Origin: Cyclospora cayetanensis
Taxonomy: Eukaryota > Apicomplexa > Conoidasida > Eucoccidiorida > Eimeriidae
NCBI RefSeq assembly: GCF_002999335.1
Contig: NW_020312381.1
Location: 124,001 to 188,000, forward strand
Length of the DNA stretch: 64,000 nucleotides
Reading direction: 5' to 3'
The notes beneath the pieces were generated by a model, which was not told the origin of the DNA, made no database searches, and saw nothing but the letters and a program-made list of their open reading frames with translations. The position numbers and the translations under genes are program-made. Shown piece by piece: positions 43,361 to 55,700 of this stretch; the first letter of the stretch is position 1, and each line of letters opens with the position of its first letter.

Positions 43361-44538
43361 GGTAGGGAGGGGTGGTGCATATAACTCGCGAACAGTACCA
43401 GCGCTTAAGGGAATCTACTGCGAAACCTATCGAAACTGCTCCGATCTCCTGCCCGGACGAACTTATTAGAGCAAGAGATTCCGGGAAAAGGAGGGCTAGA
43501 AGCCAGTTTTTCTTGCAAAAAACAAGATTGCCTCGCTCGCGCCGCTCAGAAGCAACCGACCGCTGTGGATGTGCAGCTGGCTGAACGAGGATCCAGGTAC
43601 TCAATTCACTCAACTTAGCTCTTTTATACACTCATTGACACAAGACTCATGTATTCAAATAATCGCCTGTTACTTCTTTCCCCTCGCCCTCCCGCCAGCA
43701 GAGCCCCAAACGCCGCAGCAGCGCATGTCTGTTTATATCGACTCCAAGCGAACAGAACAGTGGAGAGGCAACCAAGGCATTTTTCGCTATTACATGGTGG
43801 CAGACGGTGGATTTTTAGGAGGCAGCCCTTCCAAATATAACGACCTACCCCTAGGGCCCCCCGCTCACATGCGGCGAGTGGCAGCCGTTTCATTGTTTGT
43901 ATGACGAGTAGGAGGGGGCCACCAGGACTTGTACATAGTGAAGAGACTGGTTATGTCTTGCTATTTCCCTTCACGCATGAGCCTTAGCATCCAAACTAAT
44001 GCACTCGGCCGCATCGATTGTTAGTCTGGCAGAGCCTGAGGTCGAAGGGCGAATTCCCTTTCTTGTACCGCTGCGGTGTGGTCTTCGGGCCCCATGTACC
44101 TTCTGCTTTTCTACTGTTTTCTTCACCTCTCTTAGTCATTTCCACTACACGGCCTGGCCTCGCTGTTGTACTTCCCAGCGGCCTTTTTGTTCACTAGGAG
44201 CTAAGTAGCGGTATCCCCAACGCACGCAATACGGAAGGCGAAGGACAAACAAAAATCTGCCGTGATGTAATGGGTTAGGCACGAGCGAAATCCAGCAGGC
44301 AGGCCTCTCGTCCTCCGTCCTCCTAAAGTGGTGGACTATTCTCTTTTTTGAAAGTCCTTCGCCGTCTCTGCAGGCAAATGACCAGGCACACCAGGTTTTC
44401 GCATCTCGTATTCGAGCCAAGGATTGCGCGTCTTGCAGCAAGAAGGGTCCCTCGCCACTGCTTCTGCTGCAACAGAGTAGAAACAACTTGTGAAAGTAAC
44501 AGCTGCAGAGATCGTTTCTTCGGTGTCTCACTTGCATC
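43361..44538. promoter_or_regulatory. Divergent promoter region
   Basis: About 1.2 kb between two divergently transcribed genes, so both promoters should be here. A plus-strand frame from 43372 to 43584 starts 12 bp from the neighbour's ATG and looks like chance. A second frame from 44348 runs into the methyltransferase gene and is discussed there. Confidence 0.45.
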
Positions 44539-47324
44539 ATGGCGAGTGAGGAGGGAATCATCTACAGCGTCCCACGCAACCCCCCCATGCAGCGCCTCTC
44601 CTTATACCTCGATTTTGTGCGGAGGGCCCTCGAGGAGGACTCATGCATGGTCATCTCCCAGATCCCTGCATGCCCTGCCCCGCTATGTGCATGCTGCTGC
44701 AGCAGCTACCGGGGGAACGGCTGCCCACACACGGGAGAGAGGGAGCCGAGCGGAAGAGATCCAGAGGGCAGATACGAATAACCAAGGAACAGTCAGGGAG
44801 GAGGCAAACAGCGACACGTTCCTAGCTGCTGCCTTGAGCAGCAACAAGTGCATCGTCTTGAGGTCGCCCTCAGAAACCCCCGGGGGCCCCTCCAGGCGTC
44901 ACTTGATTCGATTGGGGCATCCCTGGATTTACGATTATGAGATTAAGAACATCGGGGCCTTTACAAAGCAGCAAACAGGGGAGATGCTCCCAGTCTACGA
45001 CAGCAACGGTACCTACACTGAAAACCAGCCTGAAGGCCTTGCTGCTGCTTGTGTGGCTGCAAGCTGTTTCCAAAGAAGCATGGGCTGTATTAGCAGACAC
45101 CACGCTCCAGTGGGCTTTCAAAAACAAAGGCTGCTGTTTCATTCGTTGATCTTGAAAGGAGGAACATGCAGGGCCCTACAGGGCAGCTAAGGTGAATGGA
45201 CACTGCATTCTTCGCGCTCATTTTGCGGTCTTCAGGGGAATACATAGGATCTGGAATTCTCAGCCGGCAGGCCTCTGTGGCAGTTCGCATGCTCACAAAA
45301 GGCATCAAAGGCCAAAGCCGCATAAATGGCAGCAGGGGGTTTGTAGGAGAGCCCCCCGTTGACGCCTTAGTGACCGGCCGCTTCGTTGCTGCTCTGCAGC
45401 GACGGGGCCCCTCCGCTGAAGTATCCCAGCATGCGGTCGACAGCAGCAATTACAACGATAAAACTTCCGGCGAGAGTGCATGGCGGGCAGTAGACGGAGA
45501 GGCGGATGGTGTTCCTGGAGTGGAAGTGGATGTCTATGGGAAGGTGTGGCTCCTCTGCACTCATGCCTCCCTGATGCTGTTGTGGCTTCGGTGCTGGGTG
45601 CTGCATATCTGTTCGATGGGGCACAGCGACCACACTGCGCTGTCTTTGCGACTGTACCCTAACTTTGCCTCTTTTCTGCGCGTCCGTTTGCTTTTCTTCA
45701 GGCCGCTGTGCTACGCCTTCATTCCCAAAGCATGCGCCGCTTCATCCCAGCCTTTATTCGCCTTCTAAAGCAGCAACTTTGCCTGGACACCTTGTGCATC
45801 CAGACACTTGAGTCTAAAAAGGAGAAGCTCGCGCAGGTAGGGGAGGAGACACGGGCTTCTTTCGGATCCGCTTCAGGGCTTAATGCGAGGGGGGAGGGGG
45901 GTTCCTTCACGGCTTTACAGTATGGCGTTGCTGGGTGTCTGTACCAGTCGTGTGAATTTGTATCAAAGTGGCGAGCAGAGACAGAGACCTGTCAAGTAGG
46001 CGGGCGAAGGATTGTGAGGAATTGTAAAAGGCTGTGTCAATGGGTTTCGCTTTTTTCGTGGTCTGCTCTGCCACTTAAATTTTCTCTATTTGGGGGGATA
46101 TGCACTCCACTACTCCATGATGAGAGGCACATTGGGGCACCTACGTGCGGGCTCAGGGAGCCGAGAATCCTGCGTACAGTGCCCTCACTTTTCGTCTCAC
46201 GTGTTCTGTATGCTCTTCAGGGTGGGGCAGAGTACCGCAGCGAATTGTTGGAAGGGTCTGATCCAGTGGTGTGGATTGTGGTGGGTGACTCCCCTTCCGC
46301 ACGGCTGCCTGTACACTTGTTTCTTCCTCCGTACGCTTCCTTCAGCTCACAATCCCTGCACCTCCTACCGATTCTAAGGCGGCATGTCGCCGGCGGAGCT
46401 TTCCTTGCCGTAGACGGCTGCATGCGAGGGGTCGGGATCTCCTGTTTGCGGGCGCTGGGAGGCTCCATTGAGTCTGAGGGGGAAGCTGGGGGGCAGGGAG
46501 GCGCAGAGAGTTTGGTGCTGGTAGAGACATCTGAGACAACCAATGGCTTAAATGAAAAGGCGGTGGCCGCAAATCGCGTTATGGATGCCGTGAACTGTAT
46601 ATACACTGAGGACGTGGTCAAGGAACTTTACTCTATGAGGGCCTCCTCCCTAAGGTAGGACCTCCCTTGTATACCCCTTTTCTTTAAGACATAGAGCCGA
46701 CCTATCCCGATAAAATGTACTTTGGCGGAATGCGGCATTGAGCTCATCAGTAAACTAGTCGTAACGCCTATCCGCGCGCACCACGTGACGCCCCCAGTTT
46801 GCATTCATTTGTGTTTGGTCCTATAGGTTTCGTGGAGTGTACATACACCTGAGGCCTAAGATTCGCTTCACAGCATCAGAGCGAGGCGGCCAGTTTGGTC
46901 GATGGTTTCGCCCGTCTTTACGGGGCATCGAGTCTCAATGGGCCGCGGCAGCGGCCCTTGTGGAGCCGGGGGGTCTCCTGACCGCCTCCTTGCTGCTGCC
47001 GACATATCTCAATTCCTGGGCACTGCGAAGCTTGTGCCGAGCTGCAGAGGCAGCAGGCAGGAGCGCCGCGCTTGTCTACATCAATGCAGCCAACGCGAAT
47101 GCCAGGTGAGCCCTCCAGCGCCATGTGTCTCCCCGGAGGTGCTCGTTGTGTGGGAAGTACGGCTCCGTTGAGCATCTTAGCAGGGGTACACTGAAGGGCA
47201 GAGGATGAAATGAGAAGGTGGATTAAGGAGGGCTTCATGATGTGTGATTACCTGAATGTGCAGAATGGCGGCATTACACCTGGACTTGTGGAAAGAACAT
47301 GTCATCTGCGTGCAGCTGAGATGA
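44539..47324 (+). CDS. RlmI-like class I SAM-dependent methyltransferase homologue, eroded motifs
   Basis: Model of seven exons, 523 aa: 44539-44649, 44765-45008, 45236-45543, 45702-45836, 46221-46654, 46827-47105, 47264-47324. The PUA-like start is seen in RRHLIRLGHPWIYDYEI and VYDSNGEYIGSGILSRQAS; the EEHEE-like part in AVDGEADGVPGVEVDVYGK; then a Rossmann part, GAFLAVDGCMRGVGISCLRALGG, LVETSETTNGLNEKAVAANR. Bacterial RlmI methylates C5 of a cytosine in large-subunit rRNA. Here the expected DPPKF catalytic motif reads LRPKIRF and the KTGFFLDQR motif is not visible, so activity is doubtful. Only the 44649/44765 intron is weak (donor ATG|GTCATC). The alternative is one long first exon from an ATG at 44348, with a basic leader. 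Confidence 0.7.
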
Positions 47325-47637
47325 TCGCAGACGAACTTGGGAAGCGGTGGTATCTGCCTTCTTAGCGGTCCACCGCTGTTGCACCCGCCTTTTGCCGCCA
47401 CTATCCCTATCCATGAACTCTGTTCCGCCTGGATTTTCTTGTTTGTGTCTGCCTTTAGTAGTCCTGCCCGTTCTTGTGCCGGCTGCTGAGCTTACTGAAA
47501 AAGTCGTAGCACTTAGTTGGTTCCTCTTCTCCTAGCATGAGCTGTTGAGTGCGACCAGACGCAAAGCATAGGCCTTTGAGTTGGGAAGCGCCCTTCACAG
47601 GTCAGGAAGACGAGGCAGACACATAGTGTGAACTGCG

Positions 47638-50600
47638 TCAGTGCAAGCCGCTCGAGCGGATCTGTGATTCCTTTAGCATCTCGCGGATCGCTGCCTGCGT
47701 GCATGGCCATAAGCCGAGGTTCTAGAATTCATAAACGAGGTTTGGAATTTAGGATTATGAGCGTGGAGGATTAGGCTCTAGGGTTTTGGATAGTGTACAA
47801 ACCTGCATCATGGGCATTTCGAGTATCTTAGCTGCAGAGGCTCTGGCGGTGGGGCACCTGATGAGCATTTGCCCGATTATGCGATTGAGCTCTGAGGAGT
47901 AGAAGGAAGGGATTGGGGGAATCTACGGAGACATGCATGCAAACAGAAAAGAGGGGCGATTATAGGGGCCTTTGCTAAATGACAAAAACAAGAAGAGGGA
48001 AGGCACTGGGAAGGGCAGGGTATCGAACCAGATATAGCAGAGGACAAGAAACACGTGGCACAGAGGCAGAACGAAGCCGAAGAAAGTGGGAGGCACACGA
48101 GAAGGGAATCGTATCTGAGGCAATAAAGTAAAGAAACCAGCAGGGATGATACAGCACGAATGGCATAAACCAGCAGTTGCGTATTTGGTCCCTCCCTCCC
48201 CTTTTCTCCGTACTCCCCCACCTCAGCATTGCAAATCCTGTAACAGAGATCTGCGAGGTTCTTTGCCTGATGGAAAGGAGTGCGAAAGGTTGCCATTTCG
48301 AATGCTACGCAACCAACAGCCCAAACGTCCGAGGAAGGACCGTATGGAGAGCCCTGAAGAATGCGTTGCATATGAATAAACGAAGCACCCGACAGAAATG
48401 TGTCTGCCTGAATCTTCTGAAATTGATGCATTTGTGGACCGTGCTGCCGTTGTACTTGCGTTTTTCCCAGATTTCTTAAGGTATGTAATGGCTAAAGCCG
48501 TAGCTCAATGGAGTTGCTCAGCTGTTTGTTCCCTTCGTGCTTTCGGTTGTCTGCGCTCTAGCTTGCATTTGCCCTGCTTGTAGTTAGAGCACCTTGCACA
48601 GTTCCGGGCTTAGGTAGTACGGAGTGCCTATGAAGGTTTTTGCTTGAGCCTGCGTGCTCTCGAGGGCCTTGCTGATACCAAAGTCTGCCAAGCGGAGGCG
48701 ATTATTCTTCTCTATGAAAATGTTCTGACTCTTTATATCTGCGCATAAGGGGGGGCAGGAAAAGGGGGGCCAGCGAGAGGAGAGTGGAGGACGCTGATGG
48801 AGTTAGCAACCCCATTGATGACGCGCACATATACCACGGGGAACGGAGCGAAGGACTCGCGCACTTTAAAGAAAACAGACACCTTGTGAGATGCGCAGTC
48901 TACGCTTAATTGTTTAGCCCATTCCAAAGAGTGTAGCTCACGTATTCCCCGAAATGTGTCCCTTCCTCCCAACAATGACCGACAAACACAAACAGCCAAC
49001 ATCCCCTCCTGTCCCCTTCTCAGAAAGAGCCTTGTGCTGCAGTCTGTTTGCACCCTTTGGGAATGGGACTAGACGTGCAGATCAGACAAAGGGTCGTGGG
49101 GAGATAAGGGTTGACATAAGAACTAGGCAGCAACGGACACTCGCCGCACTCTCGTAGCTGCCGTCCTCACCTCGGTGTATTATTTTGTTTTGATGCGTGT
49201 ACTTGACCGCCATAAGCAGCTGAGCCAACCACCTAATGATCTGTTTCTCAGGAAGGGGGGCATTCTGATCCTCGCGAGCCCGCAGCAGCCCGGCCAGATC
49301 CCCACCTGCAGATTGCCATGGAGGAGTACATGCATAAAAATAATGGCGTGAGAACCAGGAGAGTTCAGCATGTACAGCCAAAGAAAGCAGTGGGGTGTTG
49401 GACATTACAAAGAACAGCCTCTCCATCCACTTCGGCCCCCTTCCTTTCCCTTTCTGCCTTGTGTTTCCCTCCCTTCCTTCTCTGTATCTAGGCCACTACA
49501 CAGCAAACAACTATTGTGTGGCCCTATCGTTGCCAATGCGCCTTGGTCCACTCATGTAGTTGCCTCTTGTCCTGCCTGTTCCTCTCTCTTCATCTCTTGT
49601 TGTCGTGTCACTCCTATTGGTCCCCTATTTCCGCATGACGCTGCTACAACGTGGAGGCTGTGTCTTTCCCTGCCTGCCACTCTGCGCCCTCTGATGCTTT
49701 GCTACTACCCTCCATGCAGCTCTCTGCATCCGTTCCTGCATGACGCTTTTACCATCGCAGAAGCTCATAACAATGTGGAGGCTTTGCCCCTCCACATAGC
49801 TGTCAAGGTAGCGTACGATGAAGGGATGGTCAAGCGCTGCCAGCAACTGAAGAGCACACAGGTTCAACCGACAATTAAGAACGCAAGACAAGTTAGACAA
49901 GACAGGGGGTTTTAGTGCAAGAGTTTACGAGCATATTCGAGATATCAACGACCACATACGCGCATTTGCTGTACCATGCAGCTGTTTCAGTAAGGGGATA
50001 CGCAGTTGATAAAAGAAAATTGATCTATATACGTATCTGCATGCACAAGTCTATGTAGCTTTGTAGATTTATCCATGCGTTTCACTACAGTCCCCAACCG
50101 ATGGGGAAGCAAATCCATATATGATGCTATCTGTTTATAGGGGCACAGGTGTACCGCTACATCTATATTTGCATCTATAAAATTGAGATGTGAATCCAGG
50201 TGCATGGAGCAAAAGCTTCGTTGAACATAAACGTAGATGTGTTCATTGGCGGATCTCAGATTTTCATTGCGTGCGCAGCTATCGATTCGTTTTAAAGTGT
50301 GCAGGGTGCCGGTACAGTGCTGCACAGATCTACATCTACAAATATGGGGATTACGGCAGTGCGAGTGTCTCTTCAGTTGCAGTAACGCGTGTACAGACAA
50401 GTGAACTAAGAGGGCCTGCGGATTGTGTTGCACGTATCTTGGCAAGCAGAACATATTAAGACGATGTGGATACAGGCAATTGCTGGCTGAGTCATGGAAA
50501 GAGAATTATACGTGTAAATACAAAGATATATAGGAGGATGGACACAAAGCTTGGTACAGGAGTAAAAATGGTTATCTCGTACCTTAACTTCATCGATGCA

Positions 50601-50955
50601 GGCCATGCGTTCCTTCTGCGGAACTCTTCCCACGTCAATCACCTTCGCAACAACTCTGAACGGATATTGCACACGTAGAAATAAAGGGCGGAGAAACGGC
50701 TACACAGAGGAAAGAAACGAGGACATAGAGTCTTGTGGATGATAGCTACATTGCCTGAAAATGCCCCCGATGGGAGGTGACTAGGCTTGGATGCAAGAGA
50801 GGCTATTACGACTGCGTTTATGAAGTCATCTTCAAGCTATACGGAAAATTTATCGAAACACACGTATTTCCATTTGTGTCGGTGGCGAGGTAGGCTCGTC
50901 CGTAGGCGCCTTCTCCTATACATTTCAGCAGCTCGTAATGGTTCCGACGTGACAT
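47638..50955 (-). CDS. NEK family (NIMA-related) Ser/Thr protein kinase
   Basis: Compact kinase, 282 aa, eight exons all in phase: 50955-50864, 50655-50583, 49846-49753, 49305-49171, 48738-48593, 48353-48222, 47922-47803, 47694-47638. It has all catalytic parts: [18 protein letters not shown] (Gly loop), VVAKVIDVG (ATP Lys), CIDEVK (Glu of helix C), [33 protein letters not shown] (HRD), [12 protein letters not shown] (DFG), [12 protein letters not shown] (APE variant SPE), [38 protein letters not shown] and a 19-codon last exon with [10 protein letters not shown] follow. NEKs act in centrosome, basal body and flagellar control. There is almost nothing beyond the kinase domain, unlike animal NEKs, which have long tails. 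Confidence 0.9.
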
Positions 50956-52898
50956 CGAGAAGTGCCCTGCAGAGCAAACACGCCACAGGATATATCAGTG
51001 GAAGTGCATAACTGCATCATAGAAGGCCTCTAATTTGTGATTCTCTTTCGCTCTGTCCATCCATTACATGGCCTCGGTCTCTACTTTCTGTTTCTGGATG
51101 CCTCTGCAGTACGGCATATGAACTCGTACAGAAGGTGTGGGAAAAAGAAAGCTTAGAGGGGACGCAGTGAAGAGGAACAGTAGGAAGTCGACCGATGATA
51201 ATGTATCACGAGAGCAAACCGCTTTTGTCTGTGCAAAAGTGGCTCAATCTGTACGGGCAACAAGATAGTCACGGAGAGAGGCAACAAGGAAATAGTAAGT
51301 GTATGGTAAAATGCATATGGAGACTAGAAGACTGAAGAAAGATGCGAGGAATATGATGGGGCCGTCTGGAGTTCATAGCTCCCGTAAGGATCGCACATAT
51401 GTGCAGCACCTGTGCCAGGATGACGCAGCAAACAAAGGGACAAAGGGTTCGTTTTAGTGTTGTTCCATTCTTTTTGCTTGAACCGCGGGGAAAAGCTACG
51501 AGTAGGTCTGTTAGTGCCTGCTTAAATGAAAGGAATTTAATATCTGACGATATGCTGTGCGTTTCAATGGGTTTAACGGTGCTCCTTCTATGAGACTAGG
51601 GTCAGTGTGCGACTCACCTGCACATAGAGAATGAATTCTGTGTCTTCTATTTCGCGTTCTTATTCTGTCTTCTAAGGGATATAACGCCTTAATATGCCTA
51701 AAATTTCCAAGTCGTGGCAACAAGAATTTCCTCTGATGACCTTTGGGTCAAAGAAGCGGCAGTGCGTATGGCAGTAAGCGACAGGCAGAGAGTCAAGGGT
51801 GCTGTCTGCCATTGCACATGGCAACGAGAGACCCTATATTTCATTTTTTATCTTTAGATTTGTGCGTATTATAATTAATATTGAGTGTGTGGCTCTAAGA
51901 ATGTAAGAGTTGGGAGCTAGGGATTTGTTGTTTCCGCTGTTGGGTAGTCGATTGCTATGGGATTCAGAATAGTCCTTTAAGGCCTTGGAATTCGGTAAGA
52001 GATGCTCGTATGCCCCACTAAACAAGGGTGTTGAGTTATCGTCATTCTCAAAATATTCGCGACACTGAGTCCATCCCGAATGCCCCTTTCAAGCCCCTGC
52101 GTGCAAGTTACCTCTGGCCTCACATCGGTTGTGAACCGCTACTAGGTAACTCCTCGTTCTGATGCATTGTTCCCTCCCTTTAGAACACGCTGAATCAGCC
52201 ACAAGACCCTATATTTAAAGCATTGTGGGTGTAAAAGAGGTGTTTGCGCCCACAGCCCAATACAATTATCCTTCAGCCTGAAGTATGAAACCCTGTTACC
52301 AAAGCTTTACTCCGCCTGACCTTCTGCGTAGTTTATTCACTAATCTTGGTGCCACAGTTTTCCCAAGGTGCTAAGAAGAGGAAGAAAGGAGCGCACACCT
52401 GGGACCTCCAACAGAACACCCGACTCGACCTGGTGCAAAATCCCCCTAATCCTTCCTCTGTATGAGGTAAAAATAGAAAAAAAGAGCTCATATTGTACAG
52501 ACATGTATTTCTATCATTAAAAGCCTATGTTGTTCCCCCTCCTCCGATTGCTTTTGTTGGTCTTGAGGCTGCTGGATGCCGACAGCTACGACAGGACCTT
52601 CCGAAACCACCACTTTCGTTTGTTGCTGCTGCCCCCCTTTGCGCATGAAGCCTCCCTATTTGCGAATATCCCTCAAAATAACACAGGCGAGACAACTTCT
52701 GGTCCTCTCCTAAACCGTTGGTGTGCCAAGAGTAACGAATCTGGAAGAGACTGAGGGTGAGAGGGGTCAGAAGTAGTCAAGACACGTCCCCCTTTCACAC
52801 AGCACGCCTCACAGCGCTCCACGGCACGTACAACTTTCCTCATGCCCAAGAGTTACCCCTGGGGGTTGACCCTGTGGGTCATGGATATGATGCTGCTA
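50956..52898. other. Intergenic region, no gene seen
   Basis: About 1.9 kb between the NEK start and the 3' end of the CCCH gene, both on the minus strand. Frames are short. A hydrophobic peptide at 52527-52754 on the plus strand has no splice partner and no homologue I recognise. Confidence 0.5.
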
Positions 52899-55700
52899 TT
52901 ACATAGGAAGTCCTACCTGGGCATCCGCTTGGATCGCCGCAGACCCCAGTGGGATGAAGCATGCAGGGCTAGGCTGGCTATTCCAAGCTAATCCATAGGG
53001 TTTCGAAGAGGGGGGGTATGGCGGACGGGGTAGCCACTGTCCAGACACTGCAACCTGAGAAAAGCATGGCGAGCCAAAGGCATCAGCTCCTGAAGACCCT
53101 GCATCCGTAAGCGCTGTGGCCGCCAAAGGCCAATACATTGGGAATCTGAAAACCGTGGGACACTGAAGAATCGGTTCTGTGGACCCCTGCTGTAGGCGAG
53201 ACCATTGCTGCTCCTTGATCATACAGGTTGGATGCCACGGTCGAGACTTCGCTTGCGGCAGCGTTACGAGGCAGTTGCACGCAGGGGTAAAACAGGCTGG
53301 TGAAGCTGAAGCCCCCAAGGGATCCAGCAGCACCATGAGACCTTCCAAAGGACCCCCAAAGGATAAAAAGGATACTAAGGGCCCATGGGAAACAGACGCC
53401 GGATGGCGTTGTGTGGTATCCCTTGAAAATGAATCTTTCCTGTGCGCGTCTTCGGGGTGGAAGGACACAGGACCACCAAAAACCTCATTAGGGGGAGAAC
53501 GCTGCTGGTATGCCTCCTGTTTTTGCTGCTCCTGACTCTGCTGATGCTCGGCCCTGGACCAGCCCAATGCATTTACATTCCTATTCCTGCGTGGTCGGCC
53601 CACAGGGCTGCTGATGTTTACCCTGGGAACCACGGTGAGAAGTCCTTTCTCATTTTTTCTACTAGTGTGCGTAGATAGCTGGGAGGGCTTAGTTATGAGC
53701 GTTGTATGCTCGTCTGCTCTCTGTGAATCACAGCTGGCAGCAACAGACGCCCGGGAGGCCCTTGAGTGACTCCTCGAGATGTCGCTCTCTGTCATGGCAC
53801 CCTCAGGAGCGGTGCTTATGGACGATATTAATCCAATATCAAGGGCATCCCCTGCAGATGAAGCCACGACAATGCATGACATGCATCCTTCTGATCCAGA
53901 GTTCCGCTATCTGTCCTCTCTGGCCCCCTGCCTTCGTCTCTTTCTTCGTATGTATATGGATGTGTCTCAAAATCAGTAACCTCCCGGAGATCCCACTCAC
54001 TAGGAGGGCCTCGATGTTCAGGCAGCAGCCAAAAGCAACCGCATACGGCCGAAACAATTCAAAGAATCACCAGCAGTTCATCCAGCCGCCAAATAGGATA
54101 TCCACAGGGATGCCCACTACCTGAACCACCACGGGGAGCGTATTTAGGGGAAAAAGCTTACCGAAAGGGGAAAGGCGAGAATGAGACCTTTGCACCAGCT
54201 CTTCCTCTCCATGTGCGTGACGGCAACTGCTGCCAACTCTGGGCGATGTCACACAGCAATACAGGCTGCCAACACGAATGTTTAGACGAAGACACCGCAA
54301 GGACAAAAGGGACAAAAACCAAGAGCAAGGAACAAACGATTATTTGTTTGATGGCATGCAGGAAAAACGCGGTGTCTGTTCCATTGTCGCGAGAAAAAAT
54401 CTTCCGTTCCTTTGCTGCCGGTCTGCCACATTGTTTGCTAAAACCGTGTAGCCTCATCAACTTATTACTGCGCATTACGTTCCCTTACTTGCACCTTCCC
54501 GAAAGCCAGAAGAGACAGAGTTGAGTCTTGTAGAAGCTATCTGTGGACCTGAGCTCCGAAAAGCCATGGGCAAAGCTGCAGTCTGTGGCCTTACATTCGC
54601 CCCGCCTAAAGGATACGCAGAGTCGCGTCTTCCTGAGGTTGATGGGTTGCCGTATTTCACTTTCTGCATGCGCGTAACTACAGGAGTCGCCATACTTGCA
54701 CTGGTTCCGAGCAAAAAACCCACACATTCTTGTTTTATAGAGTCCCTCCATATCAAATTGCATCTTCTGACTTCGACTTCGACGTGGGCACCACAAGGAT
54801 CTAGAGAGGGCTCCCCGGTGCATACCTTCTTTAGGCAGTGGCTGGCCCTCCCCATGCCGGCGGTGCTGTCGATATCCACGTCTCCAGCTTCTTTGGCTGC
54901 ATTTACTGCTGCTGTTGCTGTTGCTATTGCTATTGCTATTGCTATTGCTGTTGCTGTTGCTGTTGCGGTTGCTGCTTGTATGGCACAACATGGGGTCGCT
55001 GGTCTTATGTTCTAGGGCCCCCGGATCCTTATTCTCCAGACGGCGGCCTCCCTCATCCCATCCTCTATCGTCTTCATTTTCTTGTCCCCACCTTGCATTA
55101 GCACACTGATCCGAAGAATTCTGAACTGAGCTGGAGGCCCCCTCAGATCGCAAGCTTCCCTGCCAGGAACATTCCCCTGTGGCATAGACCAACCGCAGAA
55201 GATCGCCGCGCAACGGGTGAACTGGTAAGATAATTACACTGTGATGGACCAATCCGGACAGTCAGTAAGGTATGCAGAGAGTCACCAGAGCGTCAGTTCC
55301 TCATTGTGGGCATCTATGTGTATGCTAGCATAGGAGCTGCCCCCAGCAAAAAAAGACACGACGAGACCGCACAATCAACACGCTGAGAAGAAAATACCGA
55401 GGCAAACGAATCAGAAAGGACAGGCTCATACAGAGTAGCCTAGGGTGGGGACTAGAGGGCGGGACAAAGTTTACCACATGTTTCATTTGACGGGGTGATG
55501 GCGCTTTCTTGTTCTAGAGCAGCAGCGGCGGTAATGAGGAATTGCCTCTCCCGTTCCCGCTCTTCCTCTGGATCTCGACTATAATTTAAAAATTCTGGGG
55601 GCGCCGATTGAAGCTTGCCTCTAGATGGTGGATCAAGTTCCATTTCCGGGCAGACGTACAAGCTAGAATGCATCGTTGCTAAGGACTGTGAAGCCAGCAC
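52899..55700 (-). CDS. CCCH zinc-finger protein, three fingers
   Basis: Five exons in phase, 682 aa: 55700-55475, 55176-54489, 54238-54162, 54120-54071, 53906-52899. Three CCCH fingers lie near residues 245-330: CGFFARNQCKYGDSCSYAH (C-x7-C-x5-C-x3-H), CVSFRRGECKATDCSFAH (x7-x4-x3) and CLFWLSGRCKVGSSCRHAH. The third finger is assembled across the 54489/54238 intron, which confirms that splice. Each is preceded by the usual lead-in (LYKTRMC, LRKTRLC, FYKTQLC). CCCH proteins of this type bind AU-rich or other single-stranded RNA and control mRNA stability or translation. An Asn/Ser tract (54908-54975) precedes the fingers; the last 335 residues are Ser/Pro/Gln-rich and without a domain. The start may be the Met at 55673. 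Confidence 0.85.
54908..54975 (-). repeat. Hexanucleotide repeat encoding alternating Asn-Ser
   Basis: On the coding strand AAC/AAT-AGC units are repeated about eleven times, giving an (Asn-Ser)n run. Such in-frame amino-acid repeats are typical of eimeriid coding sequence, although in Eimeria Ala/Gln/Ser runs from CAG-type trinucleotides are the common form. Confidence 0.85.

Noticed and set aside
44348..45190. Single 280-codon frame covering the start of the methyltransferase gene
   Set aside because: It reads through the intron after 45008, where phase and homology require splicing, and its N-terminal half is less protein-like than the exon starting at 44539. It is kept only as an alternative first exon.
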